From assembly GCA_963745775.1 (NCBI GenBank), contig CAVUYY010000008.1, positions 1 through 64,000 of the forward strand: a DNA stretch of 64,000 nt, in the 5' to 3' direction. The translations under genes and the position numbers were made by a program. Positions 26,173-34,809 of this stretch are shown one piece after another. The DNA is from Gaiellasilicea sp963745775 (lineage in GTDB: Bacteria > Actinomycetota > Thermoleophilia > Gaiellales > Gaiellaceae). How positions within the stretch are numbered: position 1 is the stretch's first letter; each line of letters begins with the position of its first letter. Under the pieces are notes generated by a model, which saw only the letters and a program-made list of their open reading frames with translations, made no database searches and was not told the origin of the DNA.

Positions 26173-27306
26173 ATGGACCTCGACCTCACGAAAGAGCAGG
26201 AGCTCGTCCGTGACACCGTCCGGGAGTTCGCTCGCGAGCGGATCGCACCGGTCGCCGAGGAGCTCGACCGCGAGTCGCGCTTCCCGTACGAGCTCGTCGC
26301 GGAACTGGGTGAGCTCGGGCTGATGGGGCTTCCGATCCCGGAGGAGTACGGCGGCGCCGGCGGCGACACCGTCTCCTACGCCCTGGCGATCGAGGAGCTG
26401 ACCCGGATCGACTCGTCCGTGGCGATCACGGTCGCCGCGCACACATCGCTGGGGACGATGCCGATCTTCCTCTTCGGCTCGGAGGAGCAGAAGCGGGATT
26501 GGCTGCCGGAGCTCGCTTCCGGGCGCAAGCTCGCCGCGTTCGGGCTGACGGAGGCCGGCGCCGGATCCGATGCGGGCGCCACCCGCACGACAGCCGAGCT
26601 CCGGGACGGCAACTGGGCGATCGACGGCTCGAAGATGTTCATCACGAACGCCGGCACCGACATCACGGGCTGCGTGACGATCACGGCGCGCACGGGCGAG
26701 GACGAGATCTCGAACCTGATCGTCCCGAACGGCACTCCGGGCTACGAGATCTCGGCGCCGCTGAAGAAGCTCGGCTGGAAGGCCTCCGACACGCGCGAGC
26801 TCTCCTTCCGTGGCTGCGCTGTGCCCGAGGGCAACCTGCTCGGCCCGCGCGGTCAGGGGTTCCACCAGTTCCTCGAGATCCTCGACGGCGGCCGGATCTC
26901 GGTTGCCGCGATGGGCGTCGGGCTCGCGCAGGGCGCGTACGACCTCGCATTCGCCTACGCGCAGGAGCGCGAGCAGTTCGGCAAGCCGATCTCCCGCTTC
27001 CAGGCGGTGCAGTTCCGACTCGCAGACCTGGCGACCGAGATCGAGGCGGGACGCGCGCTGACGCTCAAGGCCGCGTGGCTGAAGGATCGGGGCCGGCCGT
27101 TCGCGCGCGAAGCGGCGATGGCCAAGCTCTATACCGGGGAGCTCTCGAACCGCGCGGCCAACTGGTCGCTCCAGATCCACGGCGGCTACGGCTACATGGA
27201 CGAGTACGCCATCTCGCGCCTCTACCGCGACCAGAAGATCCTCGAGATCGGCGAGGGCACAAACGAGGTTCAGCGGATGGTGATCGCGAAGCACCTCGGG
27301 CTCTAG
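26173..27306 (+). CDS. Acyl-CoA dehydrogenase, short/branched-chain type
   Basis: A 377-residue flavoprotein that introduces a trans-2 double bond into acyl-CoA and passes electrons to ETF. Motifs are AFGLTEAGAGSDAG, FITNAG, YAQEREQFGKPI, the dimer-interface GGYGYMDEY and the active-site region IGEGTNEVQRMVIA. Length and motifs fit isovaleryl- or short-chain acyl-CoA dehydrogenases. With the carboxylase subunits and hydratase nearby, isovaleryl-CoA dehydrogenase (LiuA) is the likeliest identity. A TAGCAT -10 lies 10 bases before the ATG, so the leader is only a few bases. Confidence 0.88.
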   Translation: MDLDLTKEQELVRDTVREFARERIAPVAEELDRESRFPYELVAELGELGLMGLPIPEEYGGAGGDTVSYALAIEELTRIDSSVAITVAAHTSLGTMPIFLFGSEEQKRDWLPELASGRKLAAFGLTEAGAGSDAGATRTTAELRDGNWAIDGSKMFITNAGTDITGCVTITARTGEDEISNLIVPNGTPGYEISAPLKKLGWKASDTRELSFRGCAVPEGNLLGPRGQGFHQFLEILDGGRISVAAMGVGLAQGAYDLAFAYAQEREQFGKPISRFQAVQFRLADLATEIEAGRALTLKAAWLKDRGRPFAREAAMAKLYTGELSNRAANWSLQIHGGYGYMDEYAISRLYRDQKILEIGEGTNEVQRMVIAKHLGL

Positions 27307-27315
27307 GCCCGATTT

Positions 27316-28182
27316 CTACCCCTCGGCGAGCGCGTGCCGGAGCTTCCTCCTGGCGGCCTTCCGCTCCTTCATCGCGCGAGGATCCGGGATCGGAACCGCG
27401 GAGAGGAGCGCCTTCGTGTAGTCGTCCTGCGGCGAGGCATAGAGCTCTTCCGCCTCGCCGATCTCGACCAGCTTGCCTTTGTTCATGACCGCGATCCGGT
27501 CGCTCATCGAACGCACGACGGCGAGGTCGTGGGCGATGAAGAGGTACGTGAGCCCGAAGTCCTGCTGCAGGTCCTTGAGCAGGTTGAGAATCTGAGCCTG
27601 GATCGAGACGTCGAGCGCCGAGACGGGCTCGTCGCAGACGATCAGCTTCGGCGAGAGCGCGAGTGCCCGCGCGATTCCGATCCGCTGCCGCTGGCCGCCG
27701 GAGAACTCGTGCGGGTAGCGGTTCGTGTAGCTCGGGTCGAAGCCGACGACGTCGAGCAGCTCGCGCACCCGCGACGACCGATCCCGCCGCGAGCCGATCG
27801 AGTGGACGACCAGCGGCTCGCCGACGATGTCGCCGACGGTCATCCGGGGGTCGAGAGACGAGTACGGATCCTGGAAGACGATCTGCATCTCGCGCCGCAT
27901 CCGCCGCAGCTCCTCGCGCCCGAGCGTCGTCAGCTCCTCTCCCTGGAAGCGGATCGAGCCGCCCGTCGGCTTCAGGAGCTGGAGGACGCAGTAGCCGGTG
28001 GTCGACTTGCCGGAGCCCGATTCGCCGACGAGCCCGAGCGTCTCGCCCTCGCCGACCTCGAAGCTGACGTCGTCGACGGCCCTGACGTAATCGACCGTGC
28101 GCTCGAAGAGGATTCCCGAGCGGATTGGAAAGTACTTCTGGAGATTCTTCACCTCGAGGAGCGGCGTCTTTGGAGTGCTCAT
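27316..28182 (-). CDS. oppF: Oligopeptide ABC transporter ATPase, OppF/DppF type (operon 1)
   Basis: A 288-residue ATPase with Walker A GESGSGKST, signature FSGGQRQRIGIARAL and Walker B LIVCDEPVSALD. It powers peptide uptake together with the gene before it. It stops shortly after the PIPDP segment and lacks the Cys-rich C-terminal motif (CRFxPRCP) that its paralogues carry. The start overlaps the stop of oppD by ATGA. It is the last gene of operon 1 and converges with the acyl-CoA dehydrogenase 9 bases away. Confidence 0.92.
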   Translation of the reverse strand: MSTPKTPLLEVKNLQKYFPIRSGILFERTVDYVRAVDDVSFEVGEGETLGLVGESGSGKSTTGYCVLQLLKPTGGSIRFQGEELTTLGREELRRMRREMQIVFQDPYSSLDPRMTVGDIVGEPLVVHSIGSRRDRSSRVRELLDVVGFDPSYTNRYPHEFSGGQRQRIGIARALALSPKLIVCDEPVSALDVSIQAQILNLLKDLQQDFGLTYLFIAHDLAVVRSMSDRIAVMNKGKLVEIGEAEELYASPQDDYTKALLSAVPIPDPRAMKERKAARRKLRHALAEG

Positions 28183-29207
28183 GCCTGCACCGGCTCTCGC
28201 GCATCCCGCTCATTTGCGCCTGCTCGCTCGGAGGCCGGATGGGCCGAGCGCACCCAGTGACCCTTTCGCAGCTCGCGCAACTCGGGCATCGTGGTCGCAC
28301 AGGTGTCGTTCGCGTTCGCGTACGGACAGCGAGGCGCGAAGCGGCAGGCGGGCGGTGGGCTCTTCAGGTCGGGCGGACGGCCGGGAATCGCGGTGAGACG
28401 GCCCGTTCGAATCCCTTCGCCCTCGATCTGGGGCAAAGCACCCAGCAATGCCTCGGTGTACGGGTGCTCGGGCCGGTCGAAGAGATCGTTCACAGACGCC
28501 TGCTCGACGATCTGCCCGCCGTACATGACGACGATGTCGTCGGCCGACTCGGCGACGACGCCCATGTCGTGCGTGATCAGGATCATTGCCATCTCGTGGG
28601 CCTGGCGGAGGTCGTCGAGAAGATCGAGCACCGCCGCCTGCACCGTGACATCCAGCGCGGTCGTCGGCTCGTCGGCGATCACCAGCCTCGGGTCGCAGGA
28701 GAGTGCGATCGCGATCATCACCCGCTGCCTCATCCCACCGGAGAACCGGTGGGGATAGTCGTCGAGCCGGTCGGCGGCGCGCGGGATCTGCACCTCCTCG
28801 AGCAGCTCGATCGCCTTCTTGCGAGCCTGCTGCTTCGGGACGTCGAAATGGCGGCGGATGGTTTCCGTGATCTGCGTCCCGATGGTCAGCGTCGGGTTCA
28901 GCGAGGTCATCGGATCCTGGAAGATCATCGCGATCTCGCGGCCACGGACGTCCTCGAGCTGCTTCTCCGAGAGCTTCGTCAGGTCGCGCCCCTCGAAGAG
29001 CACCTCGCCGCTGACGATCTTGGCAGGGGGCTTGGGGATGAGGCCCATGATCGAAAGCGCAGTCACCGACTTGCCGCTTCCCGACTCGCCCACGATCCCC
29101 AACGTGCTCCCCGCGTCCAGCGAGAAGCTGACGCCGTCGACCGCGCGCACGGTTCCGTCGCGCGTGAAGAAGTGCGTGGCCAGGTCGCGGACCTCGAGGA
29201 GCGCCAC
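28179..29207 (-). CDS. oppD: Oligopeptide ABC transporter ATPase, OppD/DppD type (operon 1)
   Basis: A 342-residue ATPase with Walker A GESGSGKSV, signature FSGGMRQRVMIAIAL and Walker B LVIADEPTTALD. The C-terminal oligopeptide-type extension contains CRFAPRCPYANANDTC, a four-Cys motif known in the family and linked to an iron-sulfur cluster in the mycobacterial protein. It starts one base after oppC and overlaps oppF by four bases. Confidence 0.93.
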   Translation of the reverse strand: MALLEVRDLATHFFTRDGTVRAVDGVSFSLDAGSTLGIVGESGSGKSVTALSIMGLIPKPPAKIVSGEVLFEGRDLTKLSEKQLEDVRGREIAMIFQDPMTSLNPTLTIGTQITETIRRHFDVPKQQARKKAIELLEEVQIPRAADRLDDYPHRFSGGMRQRVMIAIALSCDPRLVIADEPTTALDVTVQAAVLDLLDDLRQAHEMAMILITHDMGVVAESADDIVVMYGGQIVEQASVNDLFDRPEHPYTEALLGALPQIEGEGIRTGRLTAIPGRPPDLKSPPPACRFAPRCPYANANDTCATTMPELRELRKGHWVRSAHPASERAGANERDAREPVQA

Positions 29208-29208
29208 G

Positions 29209-30141
29209 TTACGACTCCGTCATTCGCGGGTCGAGGGCGTCGCGCAGGCCGTCCGCGATGAAGTTCGCACAGAGAACGAGGCTTGCGATCGCGACGGACG
29301 GGACGATGATCGCCGTCGGGTGCGTCCGGTAGACCGTCCGTCCCTCCTGCGCCATAGCCCCCCAGGACGCGTCCGGCGGGCTGATTCCGAGGCCGATGAA
29401 GGAGAGGAACGCCTCGCCCAGGATCACAGCGGGAAGCTCCAGGAAGATCGCGATGATCAGGATGCCGAGCGTGTTCGGGAGGAGGTGGCGGCCGAGGACG
29501 CGGTACCAGCGGGCGCCCACAGCCTTCGCCGCGCGGACGTAGTCGTTCTCCTTGAGCGTCAGCACCTGGCCACGGACGATCCGGGCAGTTGTGAACCAGC
29601 TCGCGATCGAGAGCGCGATCATCATCGTCCAGACGTTCGTGCTCCCGATGATCGCGAGGGTGATGATCGCGAACGGCAGGTACGGGAGCCCGTAGAGCGC
29701 GTCGAGGAAGCGCATCATCCCGTTGTCGAGGCGGCCGCCGATGAAGCCCGAGATGGAGCCGTAGACGACGCCGATGAAGAGGATCGCGAGCGTCGCGCCG
29801 AACGCGATCAGGATCGAGACGCGGCCACCGAGGGCCACGCGGGTGAACAGGTCGCGGCCGAACTTGTCCGTGCCGAACGGATGCTCGAGCGAGGGCGGCT
29901 CGTTCGCGATCGCGAAGTTGACCTCGTTCGGATCATGGGGCGAGATGATCGGCACGATCAGGCAGTAGAGGAGGATGAGCACGAAGACGACTCCCGCGAC
30001 AACGGCGCCTTTGTTGTGGATGTAGCGCCGCCAGGCGTCCTTCCAGAGGTTCGACTGCCGGATCGGGGCTCCCGAAGTGGGAGAGGCGCCGGGGTCGACG
30101 ATGAGCCCCTCGTCGCGCAGGTCGGTGGGATTCGCGACCAT
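29209..30141 (-). CDS. oppC: Oligopeptide ABC transporter permease, OppC/DppC type (operon 1)
   Basis: A 310-residue permease with an N-terminal cytoplasmic segment, the first helix around GAVVAGVVFVLILLYCLIV, about five further helices and the EAA-type loop ENDYVRAAKAVGARWYRVLG that docks on the ATPases. The tail GLRDALDPRM is characteristic of OppC. It starts 5 bases after oppB. Confidence 0.93.
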   Translation of the reverse strand: MVANPTDLRDEGLIVDPGASPTSGAPIRQSNLWKDAWRRYIHNKGAVVAGVVFVLILLYCLIVPIISPHDPNEVNFAIANEPPSLEHPFGTDKFGRDLFTRVALGGRVSILIAFGATLAILFIGVVYGSISGFIGGRLDNGMMRFLDALYGLPYLPFAIITLAIIGSTNVWTMMIALSIASWFTTARIVRGQVLTLKENDYVRAAKAVGARWYRVLGRHLLPNTLGILIIAIFLELPAVILGEAFLSFIGLGISPPDASWGAMAQEGRTVYRTHPTAIIVPSVAIASLVLCANFIADGLRDALDPRMTES

Positions 30142-30146
30142 CCGGC

Positions 30147-31073
30147 TCAGGCCCGCGCGTCCCGCGTTCGCGGATCGAGAATGCCGTAGAGGATGTCGAC
30201 CACGAGATTCGCGAAGATCACGATCACCGCCAGGAGCACGGTCAAGCCCATCACGACCGAGTAGTCACGCGCGCTCACGGCGGTGATGTAGTACTGGCCG
30301 ATGCCGGGAATGTTGAAGATCAGCTCGATCACGAACGAGCCCGTGATGATGAATCCGAGCAGCGGGCCGGCCGCGGTGACGACCGGGATCAGCGAGTTGC
30401 GCAGGACGTGGAGGCCGACGACGCGCCGGTAGCGAAGGCCTTTGGCACGCGCGGTGCGGACGTAGTCCTGCTGCAGGGTCTCCAGCATCGTGCCGCGGAC
30501 GAGTCGCGCGAACAGGGCCATCGGAGCGAAGCCGAGGGCGATCGCCGGCAGGATCTTGTGCTCCCAGGACGACCAGCCGCTGGTCGGGAGCAGCCCCCAC
30601 TGCAGAGCGACGAAGTAGATGAGGAGCGTCGCGATCAGGAAGCTCGGGATCGCGTAGAAGATGTTCGAGAAGATCATCGCGACGTAGTCGACGGTCGTGT
30701 TGTGGCGTAGCGCCGCGATCATCCCCAGTGGAATCCCGAACACGATCGCGAACACGAAAGCGTAGAAACCAAGCTCGATCGAGTTCGGGAAATGCGTCTT
30801 GACGATGTCGTTGACGTCACGGCCGCGGACGACGAGCGACGGCCCGAGGTCGAAGGTGAAGACGCCCTTCACGTAGTAGGCGTACTGGAGGTACCACGGC
30901 TTGTCGAGGTTGAACTTCCGCTCGAGATTTGCCTGGACCGCCTCGGGCACGGCCCGCTCGCTCTGCCGGAACGGGTTGCCCTCGATCTGTCGCATCATCA
31001 TGAACGTCAGGAAGATGACGACGAGGAGCACGGGAATCGTCCATACGATTCGCCTGACGATGAACTTCAGCAT
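30147..31073 (-). CDS. oppB: Oligopeptide ABC transporter permease, OppB/DppB type (operon 1)
   Basis: A 308-residue permease with the typical N-terminal helix (IVRRIVWTIPVLLVVIFLTF), six membrane segments and the EAA loop LQQDYVRTARAKGLRYRRVV. The C-terminal VDILYGILDPR is typical of DppB/OppB. It follows the binding-protein gene after an 80-base gap that contains a strong hairpin. Confidence 0.93.
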   Translation of the reverse strand: MLKFIVRRIVWTIPVLLVVIFLTFMMMRQIEGNPFRQSERAVPEAVQANLERKFNLDKPWYLQYAYYVKGVFTFDLGPSLVVRGRDVNDIVKTHFPNSIELGFYAFVFAIVFGIPLGMIAALRHNTTVDYVAMIFSNIFYAIPSFLIATLLIYFVALQWGLLPTSGWSSWEHKILPAIALGFAPMALFARLVRGTMLETLQQDYVRTARAKGLRYRRVVGLHVLRNSLIPVVTAAGPLLGFIITGSFVIELIFNIPGIGQYYITAVSARDYSVVMGLTVLLAVIVIFANLVVDILYGILDPRTRDARA

Positions 31074-31105
31074 CGTTTGCCCCTTCCCGCTCCGACGATT
31101 TCCGA

Positions 31106-31140
31106 ACGGGGACGGGATGCACAGAGCACCCCGTCCCCGT
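31106..31140. other. Hairpin between oppA and oppB, operon 1
   Basis: ACGGGGACGGG and CCCGTCCCCGT form an 11-bp GC-rich stem with a 13-base loop, starting 13 bases after the oppA stop. It lacks a U-tract. The second transporter operon has a stronger hairpin at the same 13-base distance from its oppA stop. Confidence 0.75.
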
Positions 31141-31153
31141 CGCGGAGGAGACG

Positions 31154-32824
31154 CTACTCGGTGACGACGACCTTGGTCAGGTCAACCTGGTTGAGCAGGT
31201 TGAACTCGAACGAGTCCTTCACCGACACGTTCTCCTGAGCGGTGTAGGTGTAGTAGTAGATCGGGATGATCGGCATGTCGCCGTTCTCGCCGCCGAGGAT
31301 CTCCTCGGCCTGCGCGTAGAGCTCGTAGCGGGCGTCGTTGTCCGGCGTGCTCCGAGCCTTCTCGATCAGCGCGTCGTACTCCTTGTTGCAGTAGTTCGTC
31401 GAGTTGTTCCCGGAGTCGCACGTCCAGAGCTCGAGGAAGTTGATCGCGTCGACGAAGTCGCCGATCCAGCCGAGCCGGTAGACGGTGACGTCCTGGTTCG
31501 GCGGCGGCCCGAGGAACTCCAGGTACTGCTGGAACTCCTGCTGCTTGATCGTGCTCTTGATCCCGAGCTCCTCCCAGGCAGCCTGGATCGCAACCGCGAT
31601 CTCGCGATGCCCCGGCGAGTCGTTGATGTAGAGGTTGATGTTCTCGACCGGGCTGGCGACCTCGCTCATCAGCTGCTTCGCCTGCTCCAGGTCGGCCGTC
31701 TCCGGCTGCCAGGGCGAGTCCGGGTTGATCACGTCGAATCCCGGCATCCCCTTCGGCGTGAAGCCGGTGGTGGGGAGCTGATCCTCCTGGGCGATGTTGT
31801 CGATGATCGAGCGGCGGTCGATCGCGAGCGACATGGCCCGCCGCTGCTTCACGTCGGTGATCTTCTTGACGTTGAAGCCGTAGTAGTAGGTGCCGAGACC
31901 CGGATACTGGTCGTAGGTCTCCGTGTCGCGGAGGCGCGGGATCTCGTCCACCGCCAGTGAGTCGTTGACGTCGAGCTCGCCGGCCTCGAACGCCTGGATG
32001 GCGGTCGTGCCGTCGGAGATCATCCGGCCGTTGACGCGGGTCAGCTTGACGCTGGCGGCGTCGCGCCATTCGTCCCACTTGACGATGTCGATGTTGGCGT
32101 TGTGCTCCCACCGCTCGAGCGTGAACGGGCCGTTGGTGACGATGTTCGCCGCCTCGGTCCACTTGTCGCCGAACTTGTCCACGGTCGGCTTGTGCACCGC
32201 GAGGAACGAGTGGTGAGCCGCCTGCTGGACGAACCAGGGCTGCGGCGTCGTCAGCGTGACCTCGAGGGTCTTGTCGTCGACGGCCTTGACGCCCATCTTG
32301 TCGCGAAGGGCGGCGCAGTCGTCCTTCTTCGGATCGCAGCCGTTGTACTCCGTGGCTCCGACGATCCCGTAGAACTGGTACGCGTAGTCGGCACCGAGCT
32401 CGGGCGAGACCGTGCGCTTCCACGAGTACTCGAAGTCCTGAGCGGTGACCGGATCGCCGTTCGTCCACTTCAGGTCGTCGCGCAGGGTGAACGTCACGGT
32501 CTTGCCGTCCTCGCTCGTCTCGATGTTCGCAGCGGCGGTCGGGACGGGGTTCAGGTCGTCGTCGAGCTTGACGAGCGGATCCATGATGTTGAGCAGGATG
32601 TTGGAGGAGGTGACGTCGCTGGCCAGACCCGGATCGAGCGACGGCGGTTCCGTCCCCCAGTTGATCGTGATGGTCTGGTCGGCGGCCTCGCTCCCGCCCT
32701 CTTCCGTTGTGTCGGTGCCCGCCGCGTCGCCGCCATCGTCGTCGCCGCCGCAGCCGGCTCCGATCAGGGCGAGGCTCGCGACCAGCATGGCCAGAAGTAC
32801 CAGCCAGGGGGTCTTGATCCTCAT
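31154..32824 (-). CDS. oppA: Oligopeptide-binding lipoprotein, OppA/DppA type (operon 1)
   Basis: A 556-residue solute-binding protein (SBP family 5). A signal sequence leads to Cys25 in ALIGAGC, probably the lipidated residue, followed by an Asp/Gly/Thr/Glu-rich linker. The family segment around WTNGDPVTAQDFEYSWKR and the C-terminal hinge region are present. It captures peptides outside the membrane for OppBCDF. I chose the third in-frame Met (32824) because AAAGGA lies 6-11 bases before it; the ATG six bases upstream is too close. It is the first gene of operon 1. Confidence 0.92.
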   Translation of the reverse strand: MRIKTPWLVLLAMLVASLALIGAGCGGDDDGGDAAGTDTTEEGGSEAADQTITINWGTEPPSLDPGLASDVTSSNILLNIMDPLVKLDDDLNPVPTAAANIETSEDGKTVTFTLRDDLKWTNGDPVTAQDFEYSWKRTVSPELGADYAYQFYGIVGATEYNGCDPKKDDCAALRDKMGVKAVDDKTLEVTLTTPQPWFVQQAAHHSFLAVHKPTVDKFGDKWTEAANIVTNGPFTLERWEHNANIDIVKWDEWRDAASVKLTRVNGRMISDGTTAIQAFEAGELDVNDSLAVDEIPRLRDTETYDQYPGLGTYYYGFNVKKITDVKQRRAMSLAIDRRSIIDNIAQEDQLPTTGFTPKGMPGFDVINPDSPWQPETADLEQAKQLMSEVASPVENINLYINDSPGHREIAVAIQAAWEELGIKSTIKQQEFQQYLEFLGPPPNQDVTVYRLGWIGDFVDAINFLELWTCDSGNNSTNYCNKEYDALIEKARSTPDNDARYELYAQAEEILGGENGDMPIIPIYYYTYTAQENVSVKDSFEFNLLNQVDLTKVVVTE

Positions 32825-32942
32825 GCACATTCCTTTCGTTTCTTTTGCGTTCCTTGCGCACACGTACGCTTGCTGTCCATTGTTGTAGCCGGGTTTACCA
32901 CTCCCAAACGCCGCGGACAGGTTCCCTTACCCCGCCTTAATC

Positions 32943-33432
32943 GTGCCGCAAAGACGATCTCGAAATGCCGTGCTCTCGGCCGCTCTCGCGGCTTTTGTGC
33001 TGGTTCCGGCGGCTTTCGGCCATGTCAGCGTCAGCCCAGGCCTGCTCGAGCAGGGCCGGGCGACGACGCTGCGTGATCGAGCTTCCCGAGCTTCGCCCGG
33101 GCAACCCACCGACGACGCTCGCCGTCTCGGCGCCGGGCCTCGAGACCCTTGCGAGCTCGAACGCCGGACGCGTCGGCGAGGAGTCGCGCTGGCGCGTGCG
33201 CGTGACCGTCGACGCCGAGCCTGGGCCACTCGTCCTCAACCTCGCGGCCCGATACGCGGATGGTCGCTCGGTCGTCGTCCGGCAAACGGTGACGGTGCTC
33301 CCGTCGAGATCCGATTCCGCCTCGTCGTGGCCCCTAGCCGCCGCGGCCGCCGGGCTGGCGATACTCGCCGTCGTTGCCGTGCTTGCGCTCGTCCGCCGCT
33401 CACAGCGCGCCACGAAGCCGCGAGGAGCCTGA
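32943..33432 (+). CDS. YcnI-like (DUF1775-type) exported protein (one frame break)
   Basis: Joined across an inserted base near 33072 this is a 162-residue protein. A signal peptide ends just before GHVSVSPG, where the mature N-terminal His-x-x-x-Ser-Pro resembles YcnI proteins, in which the first His binds copper. A beta-sandwich domain (VIELPELRPGN to QTVTVLP) and one C-terminal membrane helix with a basic tail follow. It is shorter than typical YcnI. The start is GTG. The next gene begins 42 bases downstream with its own -10. A copper or envelope role is inference. Confidence 0.6.
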
Positions 33433-33473
33433 CTTCAAGAAGGAAAGCCGAGACGCGTGCTAGCGTCGAAACC

Positions 33474-34809
33474 GTGCTTTTCCGGCAGTTCCTGGACGAC
33501 GATCTCGGCTGCGCGTCGTACCTGATCGGCGACGAGGACGCAGGTGTCGCGGTGGTTGTCGACCCGCTCTTCTCATTCGGCGACCTGCTTGGAGCCGCGG
33601 AGCGGCATGAGGTGCGGCTGATCCGCTCGCTCGTCACGCACACGCACGCGGACCACCTGTCGGGACACGGGCGCCTCGCGCTCGAGCACGGAGTGCCGGT
33701 CTCGATTCATCCGGCTGCCGAGGCGGAGTACCCGCACGAGCCGCTCGAGGACGGAACCGAGATCGAGGTCGGGCAGGTGCTTGTGCGCGTGCTCCACACG
33801 CCTGGTCACCGGCCGGAGCACGTGTGCTTCGCGGTCACCGATCGCTCTCGGGGAAACGCGCCGTGGCTCGTGCTCACAGGGGATTCGCTCTTCGTGGGCG
33901 ATGCCGCTCGCCCCGATCTCGCGGTCGGGGCAAAGGAGGGTGCGGAGGATCTCTTTCGCTCGCTGCAGCGACTGCTCGAGCTCGCCGACGGGATCGAGGT
34001 CTTTCCGGGCCATGTCGCCGGCTCGCTCTGCGGCAAGGGGATGAGCTCGAAGGCATCGTCCACGATCGGCTACGAGCGGCTCTTCAACCCGGCGCTCCAG
34101 ATCGGCAGCGAGGGCCAGTTCGTCACGGACGCGTTAGGTGCGGCGACCCCCAAGCCCCCGAACATGAGCCGAATCGTCGAGCTCAACCGCGGGCCGTTCG
34201 TGGGCGTACCGCAGGCCGTGGCGGAGCTGGCGGCGCCGACCGCCTCGACCCTGCTCGACGTCCGGCCGATCGGCGACTACCTCGAAGGACATCGAGCCGG
34301 AGCCCTGAGCGTGCCGGTCTCGGGCAGCTCCTTTGCGACGAAGGCCGCTTTCGTGCTCGAACCGGAAGAGTCGGTGGTCATCCAGGCGGCGAGCGCCGAA
34401 GAGGCCGAGAGGGCGATCAGAGGGCTCTGGTCCGTCGGTGTTCTCGACCTCGACGGCTACGTGCTCGGTGGCGGCTCCGAGCAGATGGAGGCTGTGAGCC
34501 TCGACGAGCTCGAGGAGCTCCTCTCCGGAGGAGCCGAGCTGATCGACGTGCGCGAGCGCGACGAGCGCGACACCGGCTACATCGCCGGAAGCCGCAACAT
34601 CCCCTATCGCCTGCTCTCCGCCTGCGGCCCGGACGTGACCACGGATCGAACCGGTGGTGACGATCTGCTCGTCGGGAGCGAGGGCCGGCGTCGCAGCGTC
34701 GATCCTGGCCGCGCAGGGCGTCGACGCGCGCCCGGTGCTCGACGGCGGCGTCGCGGCCTGGGCCGCACGCGGCGGTCATACCGTCGAGTTCCGCCGCTGC
34801 GGGAACTAG
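33474..34809 (+). CDS. CstB-like persulfide dioxygenase with two rhodanese domains (one frame break)
   Basis: Joined across an inserted base near 34649 this gives 444 residues. The N-terminal metallo-beta-lactamase domain has THTHADHLSG, HTPGH and LTGDSLFVGDAARPDL, as in ETHE1-type persulfide dioxygenases. A first rhodanese-like domain has no active Cys (VVIQAASAEEAERA). A second has the active Cys in CSSGARAG and ends near DGGVAAWAARGG. This domain order and length match staphylococcal CstB, which oxidises persulfides and makes thiosulfate. The GTG start lies 7 bases after TAGCGT, so it is leaderless. The stop overlaps the convergent ilvA stop within CTAG. Confidence 0.82.
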
